Shown here piece by piece: positions 57,945 through 64,000 of a DNA stretch of 64,000 nucleotides. The translations under genes and the position numbers were made by a program. The notes below the pieces were generated by a model. That model did no database searches. It was not told where the DNA came from and worked only from the letters and a program-made list of their open reading frames with translations. Positions within the stretch are counted from its first letter, which is position 1. Each line of letters opens with the position of its first letter. Source of the stretch: Hoplostethus atlanticus (taxonomy: Eukaryota; Chordata; Actinopteri; Trachichthyiformes; Trachichthyidae); the NCBI GenBank assembly GCA_034670405.1, contig JAXDDX010000018.1, positions 4,030,501 to 4,094,500 of the forward strand, given 5' to 3'.

Positions 57945-58763
57945 AAAGGGGAAGAAGTATAGGAGCAGGGATTTGGGTTCTCAGCTGTCTAAGATGGTTG
58001 TATGGGTCTGACACCTGCTGTTTTCCGCAGATCTACATAAATAACAAAGGACTGGTGTATTCCGTCGTCCTGCTGCTGGCCTCTGTCTTCCTGACGGTGA
58101 GAGAGTGTGTGTGTTAGTGTGTGTGTGTGTGTTACAATCTTTGATTTCACCAACTGGCATTGGTAAGAATCACAATCCCATACTGAGGAGTCCAACTTGT
58201 TGTTGTTGTTTTTTTAGGACAGATGGTCTGTTTTCAGGGAATCAACTTAAGATGTAATGTTATCCAGTCCAAAAATGACAGGCTGCAGTATGACAGATTT
58301 CACCTCACTAGCCCTTTCACACACAAACCAACTGGGAATATTGCGGTATCTGGGTTCAATTCACACCGAGCCAATATGGGAATTTCCTGTCTTGACCCTT
58401 CACACCAGACCTGAGAACACGTGTACTTCATTAATCTTCACTCCTTTTTATGGCTTGTCACCTTATAATATCACCAAAAGCAGACACGCTTACACTCTGT
58501 GATCAACATGACAGATGACATGATGCTCTAGTGTCGTCACCAATGCTAAGTTGAATATCTACACATTTCCCGGGTCCAGTTCCAAATCTCAAACCTACTC
58601 TCCTTCCACCCCTCTCCCTTTCTCTCTCTCCGTCCTCCTTCACTTACTCCAGGTGACGGGTGTCCATCTGAACAACTGGAGGCTGGACCGCCGGCTGGGC
58701 CTGGGTCTGATGCTTCTCTATGCCATCTTCCTGCTCTGCTCCATCCTCTTCGGGCAGATGTGA
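40107..58763 (+). CDS. slc24a3: K+-dependent Na+/Ca2+ exchanger, NCKX3/NCKX4 class (slc24a3-like); 17 coding exons
   Basis: Family knowledge: NCKX proteins extrude 1 Ca2+ and 1 K+ for 4 Na+ across the plasma membrane. Seen: exons 40107-40209, 44487-44597, 53291-53367, 53527-53601, 53686-53770, 54353-54456, 54580-54654, 54742-54767, 55702-55755, 55864-56006, 56223-56389, 56499-56754, 56840-57006, 57495-57609, 57731-57843, 58031-58096 and 58653-58763 join to 615 codons plus TGA. There is a signal-like hydrophobic start, an extracellular segment with sequon N63-Q-T, alpha-1 repeat (E144), cytoplasmic loop (about 237-425) with [14 protein letters not shown], and alpha-2 repeat with D509 and D523, which match Ca2+ and K+ ligands known in NCKX2. 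The loop fits NCKX3 better than NCKX4. The usual final NVFTFVNLP-type tail is missing. It may be a third paralog rather than the slc24a3 ortholog, so the symbol is provisional. Confidence 0.93.
40221..40735. repeat. Two-copy diverged tandem duplication, unit about 250-266 bp
   Basis: GGATACTATACAAA at 40291 and 40557, ACTATTGAGTAT at 40411 and 40661, CTAGAGGAAAA at 40441 and 40693, and TATTATAGTGATTT at 40461 and 40711 recur in the same order. Each unit starts with a TG tract followed by CTTAAGA-like sequence. It lies just inside the exchanger's first intron. Confidence 0.8.
40736..43800 (+). other. Exchanger intron 1, middle part
   Basis: Unique-looking AT-rich sequence; short frames here show no coding signal. 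Confidence 0.5.
43805..43992 (+). mobile_element. tRNA-derived SINE, copy 2
   Basis: B-box GGGTTCGAATCCAGCC (43848-43863) is followed by TGAGACCTTTGTTGCATGTC, a C/T-rich and (TC)n tract, then TCTCCACTGTCAACTATCAA and an A-rich tail. Same family and order as 3848-4062, with a better preserved B-box. It lies in exchanger intron 1. Confidence 0.75.
44119..44350. mobile_element. Short inverted-repeat element (MITE-like)
   Basis: GGCAGCGTTCACATGGG (44119-44135) and the reverse complement of 44334-44350 (GGCCTCGTTCACATGAG) match at 14 of 17 positions and bracket 198 bases without coding potential. Ends with (C)GTTCACATG resemble hAT-type small elements of fish. It lies 136 bases before exchanger exon 2. 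No clean target duplication seen. Confidence 0.45.
44487..44597 (+). CDS. slc24a3: slc24a3-like coding exon 2 (extracellular segment)
   Basis: Found by phase: acceptor GGAACAG, donor CCG|GTAAGT, 2 + 108 + 1 bases, fitting exons 1 and 3 exactly. It encodes [20 protein letters not shown] then [17 protein letters not shown]. It holds an N-glycosylation sequon (NQT) just before the conserved AIHEFP, as in NCKX4. There is little conservation otherwise, hence the lower confidence. Confidence 0.75.
44598..48667 (+). other. Exchanger intron 2, 5' part
   Basis: It contains a G homopolymer run (45124-45141), a GA tract (45197-45213) and a sequence ending GTGCAGCTTTAA (45427-45438). That last sequence resembles one end of a TTAA-type small element, but the other end was not found. 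No exon seen. Confidence 0.45.
48674..50063 (+). mobile_element. PIF/Harbinger-like DNA transposon remnant
   Basis: TGTTCCACAAAGCAGGCTTA (48674-48693) and the inverted copy at 50044-50063 match at 18 of 20 positions. A second, inner inverted pair (GGTTCCACGAAGC, 48760-48772, against 49980-49992) follows the same symmetry. Inside, 48949-49080 encodes [14 protein letters not shown], an in-frame TAA, then [17 protein letters not shown], like the Myb/SANT DNA-binding accessory protein of Harbinger elements. I see no nuclease frame, so it is a non-autonomous or decayed copy in exchanger intron 2. Confidence 0.68.
49302..49373 (-). tRNA. tRNA-Lys-like sequence, degenerate (SINE head or tRNA pseudogene)
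   Basis: On the minus strand it reads GCCCGAACAGCTCAGTCAGT then AGAGCATGAGACTCTCAGTC and a GAGTTCGATCC T-arm. This closely follows vertebrate tRNA-Lys, with intact A-box and near-intact B-box. The anticodon-loop triplet is CTC instead of CTT. The acceptor stem has mispairs at positions 5 and 7, and the T-stem has one. It is therefore unlikely to be a working tRNA. Several fish SINE families derive from tRNA-Lys. It sits inside the Harbinger-like element. Confidence 0.6.
50975..51085. repeat. Long CT microsatellite
   Basis: About 110 bases of (CT)n with TTTCTC and TCTG interruptions, in exchanger intron 2. Confidence 0.93.
52740..53010 (+). repeat. Common dispersed fish repeat (CTGGAGCCTATCCCAGC family)
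   Basis: The order GGGCTGGAGCCTATCCCAGC, CACCCTGGACAGGTCGCCAG, ACACTCACATTCACACCT, GGGAGTCTCCAA and ACTGTGGGAGGAAACCCAC is that of a very abundant interspersed repeat of teleosts. I recognise the consensus but not its formal class. It has inserted in exchanger intron 2. Confidence 0.75.
53291..53367 (+). CDS. slc24a3: slc24a3-like coding exon 3
   Basis: Encodes [20 protein letters not shown] and LLHVLC, the family block leading into the first core membrane segment. DIFTKEQR resembles NCKX3. Acceptor CTTCCCAG, donor TGT|GTGAGT. Confidence 0.95.
53527..53601 (+). CDS. slc24a3: slc24a3-like coding exon 4
   Basis: Encodes [20 protein letters not shown] and EKISE, an almost invariant NCKX membrane segment. 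Acceptor TCTTCCAG, donor GAG|GTGAGG. Exactly 25 codons. Confidence 0.96.
53686..53770 (+). CDS. slc24a3: slc24a3-like coding exon 5 (alpha-1 repeat)
   Basis: Encodes [20 protein letters not shown] and PELFTSLI. Glu144 in APEL is the position of the Ca2+-coordinating glutamate of the family. Acceptor TCTCTCAG, donor ATCG|GTTAGT. Confidence 0.97.
54353..54456 (+). CDS. slc24a3: slc24a3-like coding exon 6 (alpha-1 repeat)
   Basis: Encodes [20 protein letters not shown] and [15 protein letters not shown], the second half of alpha-1. Acceptor CTCCCTCAG, donor CAG|GTAGAA. Confidence 0.97.
54580..54654 (+). CDS. slc24a3: slc24a3-like coding exon 7
   Basis: Encodes [20 protein letters not shown] and LTLIL: a short polar loop then a membrane segment. 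Acceptor CCTCTGCAG, donor CTG|GTGAGA. Confidence 0.95.
54742..54767 (+). CDS. slc24a3: slc24a3-like coding exon 8 (26-nt microexon)
   Basis: Encodes VIYDARVV plus two bases of a tryptophan codon completed by exon 9. It is only 26 nt; losing it would break the frame. Acceptor TTCCCAG, donor CTG|GTGAGT. Confidence 0.92.
54768..55701 (+). other. Exchanger intron 8
   Basis: AT-rich, with a GATTAT-rich stretch near 55340-55375. Nothing else recognised. Confidence 0.55.
55702..55755 (+). CDS. slc24a3: slc24a3-like coding exon 9
   Basis: Encodes [19 protein letters not shown], the last membrane segment of the first half, aligning with WWESLVLVLMYLIYIVIMK of NCKX3. Acceptor GTTTGCAG, donor GAA|GTGAGT. 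Confidence 0.95.
55864..56006 (+). CDS. slc24a3: slc24a3-like coding exon 10 (cytoplasmic loop)
   Basis: Encodes [18 protein letters not shown], then [18 protein letters not shown] and NTSMVLLSK. The acceptor TTGGTTGCAG is good; the donor AAAG|GTCGAG is weak. A second in-frame donor, CTCA|GTAAAG, lies 6 nt earlier and would drop two residues. Confidence 0.88.
56223..56389 (+). CDS. slc24a3: slc24a3-like coding exon 11 (cytoplasmic loop)
   Basis: Encodes [20 protein letters not shown] then [20 protein letters not shown] and [24 protein letters not shown]..(K/R)TRLSMA is the most NCKX3-like part. Acceptor CTGTGCAG, donor GAG|GTATTT. Confidence 0.96.
56499..56754 (+). CDS. slc24a3: slc24a3-like coding exon 12 (variable cytoplasmic loop)
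   Basis: Begins [15 protein letters not shown] (family ERQRLI junction), then a Ser/Gly-rich stretch and an acidic run ([10 protein letters not shown]), ending LSPLRIP. It is the fast-evolving loop with its typical acidic end. The acceptor ACTCACAG has few pyrimidines close by; donor CCAG|GTGAGG. Confidence 0.93.
56840..57006 (+). CDS. slc24a3: slc24a3-like coding exon 13
   Basis: Encodes [20 protein letters not shown], then [20 protein letters not shown] and SYLMVWM: two membrane segments opening the C-terminal half, with the family VPNC and RW..WFMVTF motifs. Acceptor TTCCTCAG, donor ATG|GTAAGG. Confidence 0.96.
57495..57609 (+). CDS. slc24a3: slc24a3-like coding exon 14 (alpha-2 repeat)
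   Basis: Encodes [20 protein letters not shown] and [18 protein letters not shown]. Asp509 in SVPD corresponds to the Ca2+-site aspartate of NCKX2. Acceptor CTCCAG, donor CAAG|GTAACA. Confidence 0.97.
57731..57843 (+). CDS. slc24a3: slc24a3-like coding exon 15 (alpha-2 repeat, K+ site)
   Basis: Encodes [20 protein letters not shown] then [18 protein letters not shown]. Asp523 in GMGDMA matches the aspartate that gives NCKX proteins their K+ dependence. Acceptor CTTTTCAG, donor TCA|GTAGGC. Confidence 0.97.
57917..57944. repeat. TG microsatellite
   Basis: Short TG tract in exchanger intron 15. Confidence 0.88.
58031..58096 (+). CDS. slc24a3: slc24a3-like coding exon 16
   Basis: 22 codons encoding [20 protein letters not shown] and LT, a membrane segment matching INSRGLIYSVGLLLASVF of the family. 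Acceptor TTCCGCAG, donor ACG|GTGAGA. Confidence 0.96.
58653..58763 (+). CDS. slc24a3: slc24a3-like coding exon 17 (last membrane segment, stop)
   Basis: Encodes [20 protein letters not shown] and [16 protein letters not shown], then TGA at 58761. NCKX3 and NCKX4 continue with about 15 residues containing FNVFTFVNLP. Here the frame stops first and no such sequence follows in any forward frame. Acceptor CTTACTCCAG. Confidence 0.95.
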   Translation: MTGVHLNNWRLDRRLGLGLMLLYAIFLLCSILFGQM

Positions 58764-59600
58764 GGCCTTACGGTCAAAGGTCAACGCTGTCGGGGTCTTC
58801 CTGTCAGATACCATGCTGAGTACCTACCTTTCTCCCACACGTCCTCTTTCCTGAAGCCAAAAAAAACAAAAAGAGTGACCGCGATGTTGTATACCATGTG
58901 AGAGTTTATGTGCACCACTGTAGGATCCGCTAGGGTGATATTGTACACATGCAACCACATAAACACAGTAAAAGTCTTTTATCAATAGCACAAAGTGTTT
59001 CTATTCGTACAGTGCAATGTTTAAAAAACAGTCCGATATGAGCCTTTCAGTATTGGGTGATAGATGAGGAACAGGGTGGCTTATTAAAAACATGACATGG
59101 CAGATGGAAGAACCAAATTTAGTTGGCATGTTTATTGGGTGATCCTGAGACGTTCTAGATAGGGCATTAAAAAAAAATCAGGAAGTGAAATATTGCCAAA
59201 ATCCTATTTATAAACAAATGGTTCTGGTCCTGATTGATTGAGTCACATTTTTTGTAAAATACCAGACAAACACACTCGTGTGTAACAGTTCTTTTAAATA
59301 TTACTGAGCCAACTAAAAAACACACATACTGGTACTTGAACTATATTTCTTTGTGAAAGATCGAGATTTAATTCTTAGAATTTAATTGATTGAATCTACA
59401 AGATTTATTGAGCAGTTGCCTTCTTTTTTTTTTATTGCACTGGTGTGTTTGCTGCTGCAAAAAGCAATAAGCCGTAAGAGGCTGAGCTTTACAGACATCT
59501 ACACACTCTGCTTCGTGTCAAGACTAACAACACTTCACTGTACAGCAACACTTCACAAATCACTGTAATGCACGGCCTCTTAATGTTATTGGTTAGTTTT

Positions 59601-59606
59601 AATAAA
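59601..59606 (+). terminator. slc24a3: Candidate polyadenylation signal of the exchanger
   Basis: AATAAA about 840 bases after the stop codon; a second AATAAA is at 59662-59667. Both lie inside the region that the minus-strand gene would use as its own 3' UTR. Confidence 0.35.
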
Positions 59607-59714
59607 ACTAAAACATGCTGGCAACATTTCACTTGCTCACAATACTCTGTGTTCATATCGCAATAAATGTTAACATCCCATGCAGTGAGCAAAAGTCCTA
59701 GCTATAAAAACGTC

Positions 59715-60040
59715 TTAATGTAAGAGTCTTTTTATGGTTACCGCTTCCTGTTGCTGCAGCTTTATTTTTATCTCCTCTGAGTCTGCTTGTGTCTTCAATT
59801 TGACAGTCCTGAGTTCTGCTACCACAGCCTCTGTGACAGACAGAAGAGGTCTACCAGTAGAGGATGTTTTGGAGTTGGAAGAGAGAATTTTAAAGGCTTT
59901 CTCCAGTAGAGATGAAGCTTCATGACATTTCTCTTCTACTGTTGAATCCCCTTGTATCTCCTCCTCAGCCAGGTTTCTGTTGCTATGAAACATGCACTCC
60001 ACCGGCATACCGTCAGCCTCGGGGTCGACCCCGGTCAACT
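59715..60040 (-). CDS. Probable last coding exon of a minus-strand gene, unknown coiled-coil-like protein (partial)
   Basis: Read on the minus strand, an acceptor (TGTCGCCAG at 60049-60041) precedes an open frame of 108 codons ending TAA at 59715. It starts LTGVDPEADGMPVECMF and carries CHEASSLLEKAFKILSSNSK, RPLLSVTEAVVAELRTVKLK and SEEIKIKLQQQEAVTIKRLL. Amphipathic, Lys/Glu/Gln-rich composition and codon choice look like real protein, unlike other short frames here. There is no upstream ATG before a stop, so it must be an internal or terminal exon. Minus-strand AATAAA motifs lie downstream at 59436-59431 and 59408-59403. I do not recognise the family and found no further exon up to 64000. 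The rest would lie beyond the window or in exons I missed. Confidence 0.42.
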
Positions 60041-63000
60041 CTGGCGACACCAATCAAATTGTTCAAAAGAAAATGTTGCACATAATTTCATAGAGCAGGA
60101 CATACACCAGACGAGACGCAGAGCTGCAGTTGTGATTTATTGTAGGGGAATTCACCGCTACACTTAGAACATCCAGTGAAAATCCTGCATGGCTAAAATA
60201 CAGAACAGATTGGAAAAAAAGGAACACTAGATATTAGTGTCATACTTATACGTACCTGAATGTATTTAGAAATAGCTCCTCTTTGTGTATTTTCACTCAT
60301 TTTACCATAAAAATAGCTTTAAAGCTTTACAAAGTTCAGATTTTTGGATTGATACCCCCTAAGAAGAAAACAAAGGTACTTTTATCTGCCATGTCATGAT
60401 TTGTCCTATTTTTTCAGGATAAGCCACTCTGAGTAAAGTAGCAGATTAATCTTGTCTCTTGGCCTTAGGTTTCACTACCCTTGTATGTTCTGAATGTACA
60501 CCCTAGCTGAATTTACCTTTTAGTGTGGAAATATTTACATGCATACAGATGTAGCAGGCAGCGCTGAATTACAGTGAAGAACTTCTGAACCGATGGGGAG
60601 GTTCAGTAGTCACGACAATAAAGGGACACCGTGTAAGTGTCAGAATACAGTTAGACTAGAAGATATTAATCTCAAATGCACATTATTGTGACAATATTTT
60701 GATGATTTTTGCCTCACTACTTATAAGCAAGTATTGGTACGACCTCCATGTACGTAAAGAGATTAACATAGTGTTACAGCATTTTTAGAAGTCTAATTAC
60801 TATCAAATCTAATATATAATGTGCTTGTATGAGTGTCACAAACTGATAACTTTTGAGTGTGGCTCTGTTGTAATAGTTCACCATGTTTAGGTACGACAAG
60901 TGATGTTTGTATGGTTTCTTGTACATTTAAAGAGATATTTCACTTTGGTAGAACATTTTCACTTTTTAGCTCCTCCAACCAAGACGGCAGCAGGCGATCT
61001 CACCACATTATCTGGCGTAACCTATACACCTACATCTACTTTGACGTGTTTGTACGTGTCAGAAGTGTGATTTTTAGATGATTTCAAAACAAAAGTAAAC
61101 AATTGGTGAGGACAAGAAGTCCTAGAGCTGCCAGCCTGTAAACTCCTACAGAGCCACGTGCACCAAAAAGAGGAAATGTTCCACCAAAGGGATATAGAGG
61201 GAGTTTTCCTACAAGATGATAGTTTTTACTGTTTGTAAATGTTAAATATTTTACATAGTTTTACAAAAATGATTGTCAGAGACTAGTTTTGTGGTGTTTT
61301 TGATAAAATAGATGAAGTAGGCCAACTTGTGAATATCATGTATGATGTAACTGAATGGATGCATATTTTTGTCAGTTCGTTCAATGAAATTAATGAAGAC
61401 TGTAACCTCTGACTAGCACTCTGTCAGTTATGAATTTAATTGCAGTTATGTCTTGAATTCTTTTTAGCACTAAAAATCTGATTTCATGATTGATTCATTC
61501 ACACTTTGAACTTTTATTATCCAGAGGAATGTATCTGAAGCGAGCTCCCATTTGCAGGTGCGCCCTTTGTACACGGTTAAAAGGAATACGCGAGGAAAAG
61601 GAAAAGGCCATTGATATATAAAACCAAAAACATAATCAAAAACTCAAAATGACATTAAAGAGCATCCTTTTTGAGGGTGTTTTTAAGGCGTATACAAGCT
61701 GTTTTCCCGATTCATACTGATGTGGCTGTTAAACTACTCACCCCCCGTGACTGGCAAATTTCCTTGCTACAAAATGACTTCTTTGGGATTTTCCGTCTAA
61801 AATGTACGTACGTTAAGGCCTTCCTAGATGTTTATTCTATCAAAGTGGAAGAAATATTCAATATTTTGCTCAGCTAGAGATTCTGGATCTATTTTCTCTT
61901 CAAATTTGGTAAAAGTTTGCTGGAGCACAGTGTGGAAAACCTGGGTCTCCTATGATGCCGTTTCTTTACAGTTCCTGTTCAAATCTTTCAAAAAATCAAC
62001 AATCATCCCTCCCTTGCTATATCTAAAAGTATAATTTCTTCATTGACTTCCAGAGTAAAAATAGAGAGGATGAAGTGCTCTCACAATCAAGGTTAAATAA
62101 ATAGGCTTCTTAAAAACCTGTACTATCTGAACTGAGATCCCTTAGTCCCCCCCCAAAAGCCCTTGCCTCAGTGCTTTGGGTTTATTGAGGTACCTGATGC
62201 AGAAACTGTTGGTATTACATATCGTCAACAACCTTACGTTTTGCAGCTTGACGTGGGATGACTTAAAGCGGCCTTGCTTGCTCATACTGATAACGGGTCA
62301 TTTCACAAAAGTGGTGGAGTCTCTGCTTTAAGCCCCTGTGGTGACATTTAAAGGCCTCGGTAGCCACCGATCATGGCTACCCACAGGCACGAGGGCACCA
62401 AACTGTTTCATAAGTTACTGTGGTTTCAAAGCACACTCAGAGAATATTCTTCTTTCCTAAATGTTTATTCTATTGTGATGTTGGAGGTAAAAGATATTTT
62501 AAAAGTTGAGATTTCTTGCTTTAGAGCTCGTCTTGGATCATAATTATATCTTGAGTGCAATAAAAAAAAGTGCAATAACAATCCTATTTCACTCCTTATT
62601 TTCTGAAATGGAGGTTGTAATAGAGTGAATGGATGGAAGTTTAGTTCCAGATTATGCTATTGAGTGATTATGAAGTAAACATGGTTTAGTCTGATAGTGC
62701 CATCTAATGGAGTAGGCCATAACAACCACCCAGTGAAATGCTAGATAGAACCTCAATTACTCATTTTTCCCCCCCTTGCCTGCCTTCTCCACTATAGCAT
62801 ACAGGATCTTCTGTAGCAAGCTCACTTCACATCATTTTCTCTCTGGATTCTCTCCTCTCCATCACCAGTCCCAGGCCTGACCCTTACTTATTAATCACTC
62901 TGTAGTCGCTATGGGACTTATCTATCAAAAACAAAAAAAGCAACACCATGTTTTCAAAGCAAACAACGTTCTGATATGCCACACAGTCAACTTGCACAAA

Positions 63001-64000
63001 CCTGATGTTCTCCACTTAGACCTGATGCATGTGACACAAACCTCATCATCCTATTGTCGAGTTGCAACCCATTCTGCACAATCCATGTCCATTGTCAAGA
63101 CTGTTTAAGTTCTCACCTTCACCTCCATCTGCCCTTCACGACTGAAGTGGATTTAAAAGGTGAAATCAATAAGGAATCACAGCTTTCACCTGGATTCACC
63201 TGCTCAGCCTGTTTCAGAGAGAGCAGGTCACCCTAATTCAGTGTATTTCAAACATGAAAAACAATGTTTCTATTGTAAAATTACATTGGACAATGAACGC
63301 AATAATGTCACTGAATACAGCTGCTTCAAATTTGGCACATTATCTGGTTTCAAAATGCTGTTGTCTTTTCAATGTGTTCTGTGTTTTTAAGATTAGTTTG
63401 TATCTTTACTATCCCACCTCCATTCATTTCTGCATATGGTGCTTCACAGAGCCTGAGAGTAAACATTCATATTTCCTGTGTGTATAAGAAAGAAAACATC
63501 AATTTAGTGCCTAGTATTTTATTTTCCTGGGAAAAAGACAAATTTTGTACAATAAAGAAACATCCCATCACAATCCAAATTCAATTCAAAATCCACCCTA
63601 AGAGAATTCACCCATGTCACCCTATGATCTTGGGTTAAACAATATTTGTTGTCATGAACAATTCTCTCCCAAAGCTAGAAACCAGGTAACCCAAACCCTA
63701 ATCTGACGTCTGAAGTTATGTATGCACACTGCGAAAGCTCCCGTCACAGTTAACCAGTCTGATGAACAGATGCTGCTTAAGCTGCAATAAATTGTTTGCA
63801 ACAGGAGCCTTAAGGTGTGGACTTAACTTCTTTCTTGTTTATGGTTACCAATACCAATTTCTCAAACTATTGTATTATGTAGAGCAGCTGATACGAGTAC
63901 CACTCAATTAACATTCATTCATGCTGCCTTATATTTGCGTATTATAAAACAGTTACAGGGGCAAGTGCGTCATTTGATATATGCATTGAAAATTGTGTAA
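60041..64000. other. Right flank, no gene recognised
   Basis: AT-rich sequence. It may contain introns of the minus-strand gene, but I could not find another exon with matching phase. A 20-base near-identical repeat occurs at 61821 and 62454. Confidence 0.45.

Noticed and set aside
1..64000. CRISPR arrays, operons, phage or plasmid genes
   Set aside because: None present; gene structure and repeats are vertebrate nuclear.

Overview
The window looks like nuclear DNA of a ray-finned, probably percomorph, fish. It has vertebrate exon-intron genes with GT-AG introns and many CA/TG microsatellites. It also has fish-type interspersed repeats: tRNA-derived SINEs, LINE fragments, a PIF/Harbinger relative and small inverted-repeat elements. 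There is no prokaryotic, plasmid or viral content and no CRISPR array. Nearly all short open frames are noise in introns and intergenic DNA.

Two complete protein-coding genes lie in tandem on the + strand. Gene 1 is sipa1 (SPA-1), a Rap GTPase-activating protein, with 15 coding exons from 19910 to 32686 and about 1258 residues. Domain order is a long N-terminal region, RapGAP catalytic domain with the Asn thumb, PDZ domain, acidic linker and C-terminal coiled coil. Gene 2 is a K+-dependent Na+/Ca2+ exchanger of the NCKX3/NCKX4 class, closest to slc24a3, with 17 coding exons from 40107 to 58763 and about 615 residues. Both alpha repeats and their acidic ion-binding residues are intact. I joined every exon by reading phase, and all junctions are in frame. 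A third, partial gene enters from the right on the minus strand: one likely terminal exon at 59715-60040, tail to tail with the exchanger.

Layout: 1-19355 is non-coding upstream DNA, with a possible distant 5' exon near 3430-3554, a SINE and a decayed LINE reverse transcriptase. 19356-32686 is sipa1, whose intron 14 holds a LINE 3' end and a TTAA-flanked inverted-repeat element of about 965 bp. 32687-39640 is the sipa1 3' UTR plus intergenic DNA. 39640-58763 is the exchanger; its first two introns hold a two-copy tandem duplication, a SINE, a small inverted-repeat element, a Harbinger-like element with a tRNA-Lys-like sequence inside, a long CT tract and a common fish repeat. 58764-64000 holds the exchanger 3' UTR, the minus-strand exon and DNA in which I recognise no gene.

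The two genes are not one pathway: one ends Rap signalling, the other extrudes Ca2+. Their linkage is informative. In mammals SIPA1 lies near RIN1, while SLC24A4 lies beside RIN3 and SLC24A3 beside RIN2. This exchanger may therefore be a third NCKX3/4-class ohnolog kept in fish and absent from mammals. I found no credible evidence of a wholly new biological system. The best leads are that paralog with its shortened C-terminus, its uORF overlapping the start codon, the TTAA element and the nested Harbinger/tRNA structure.
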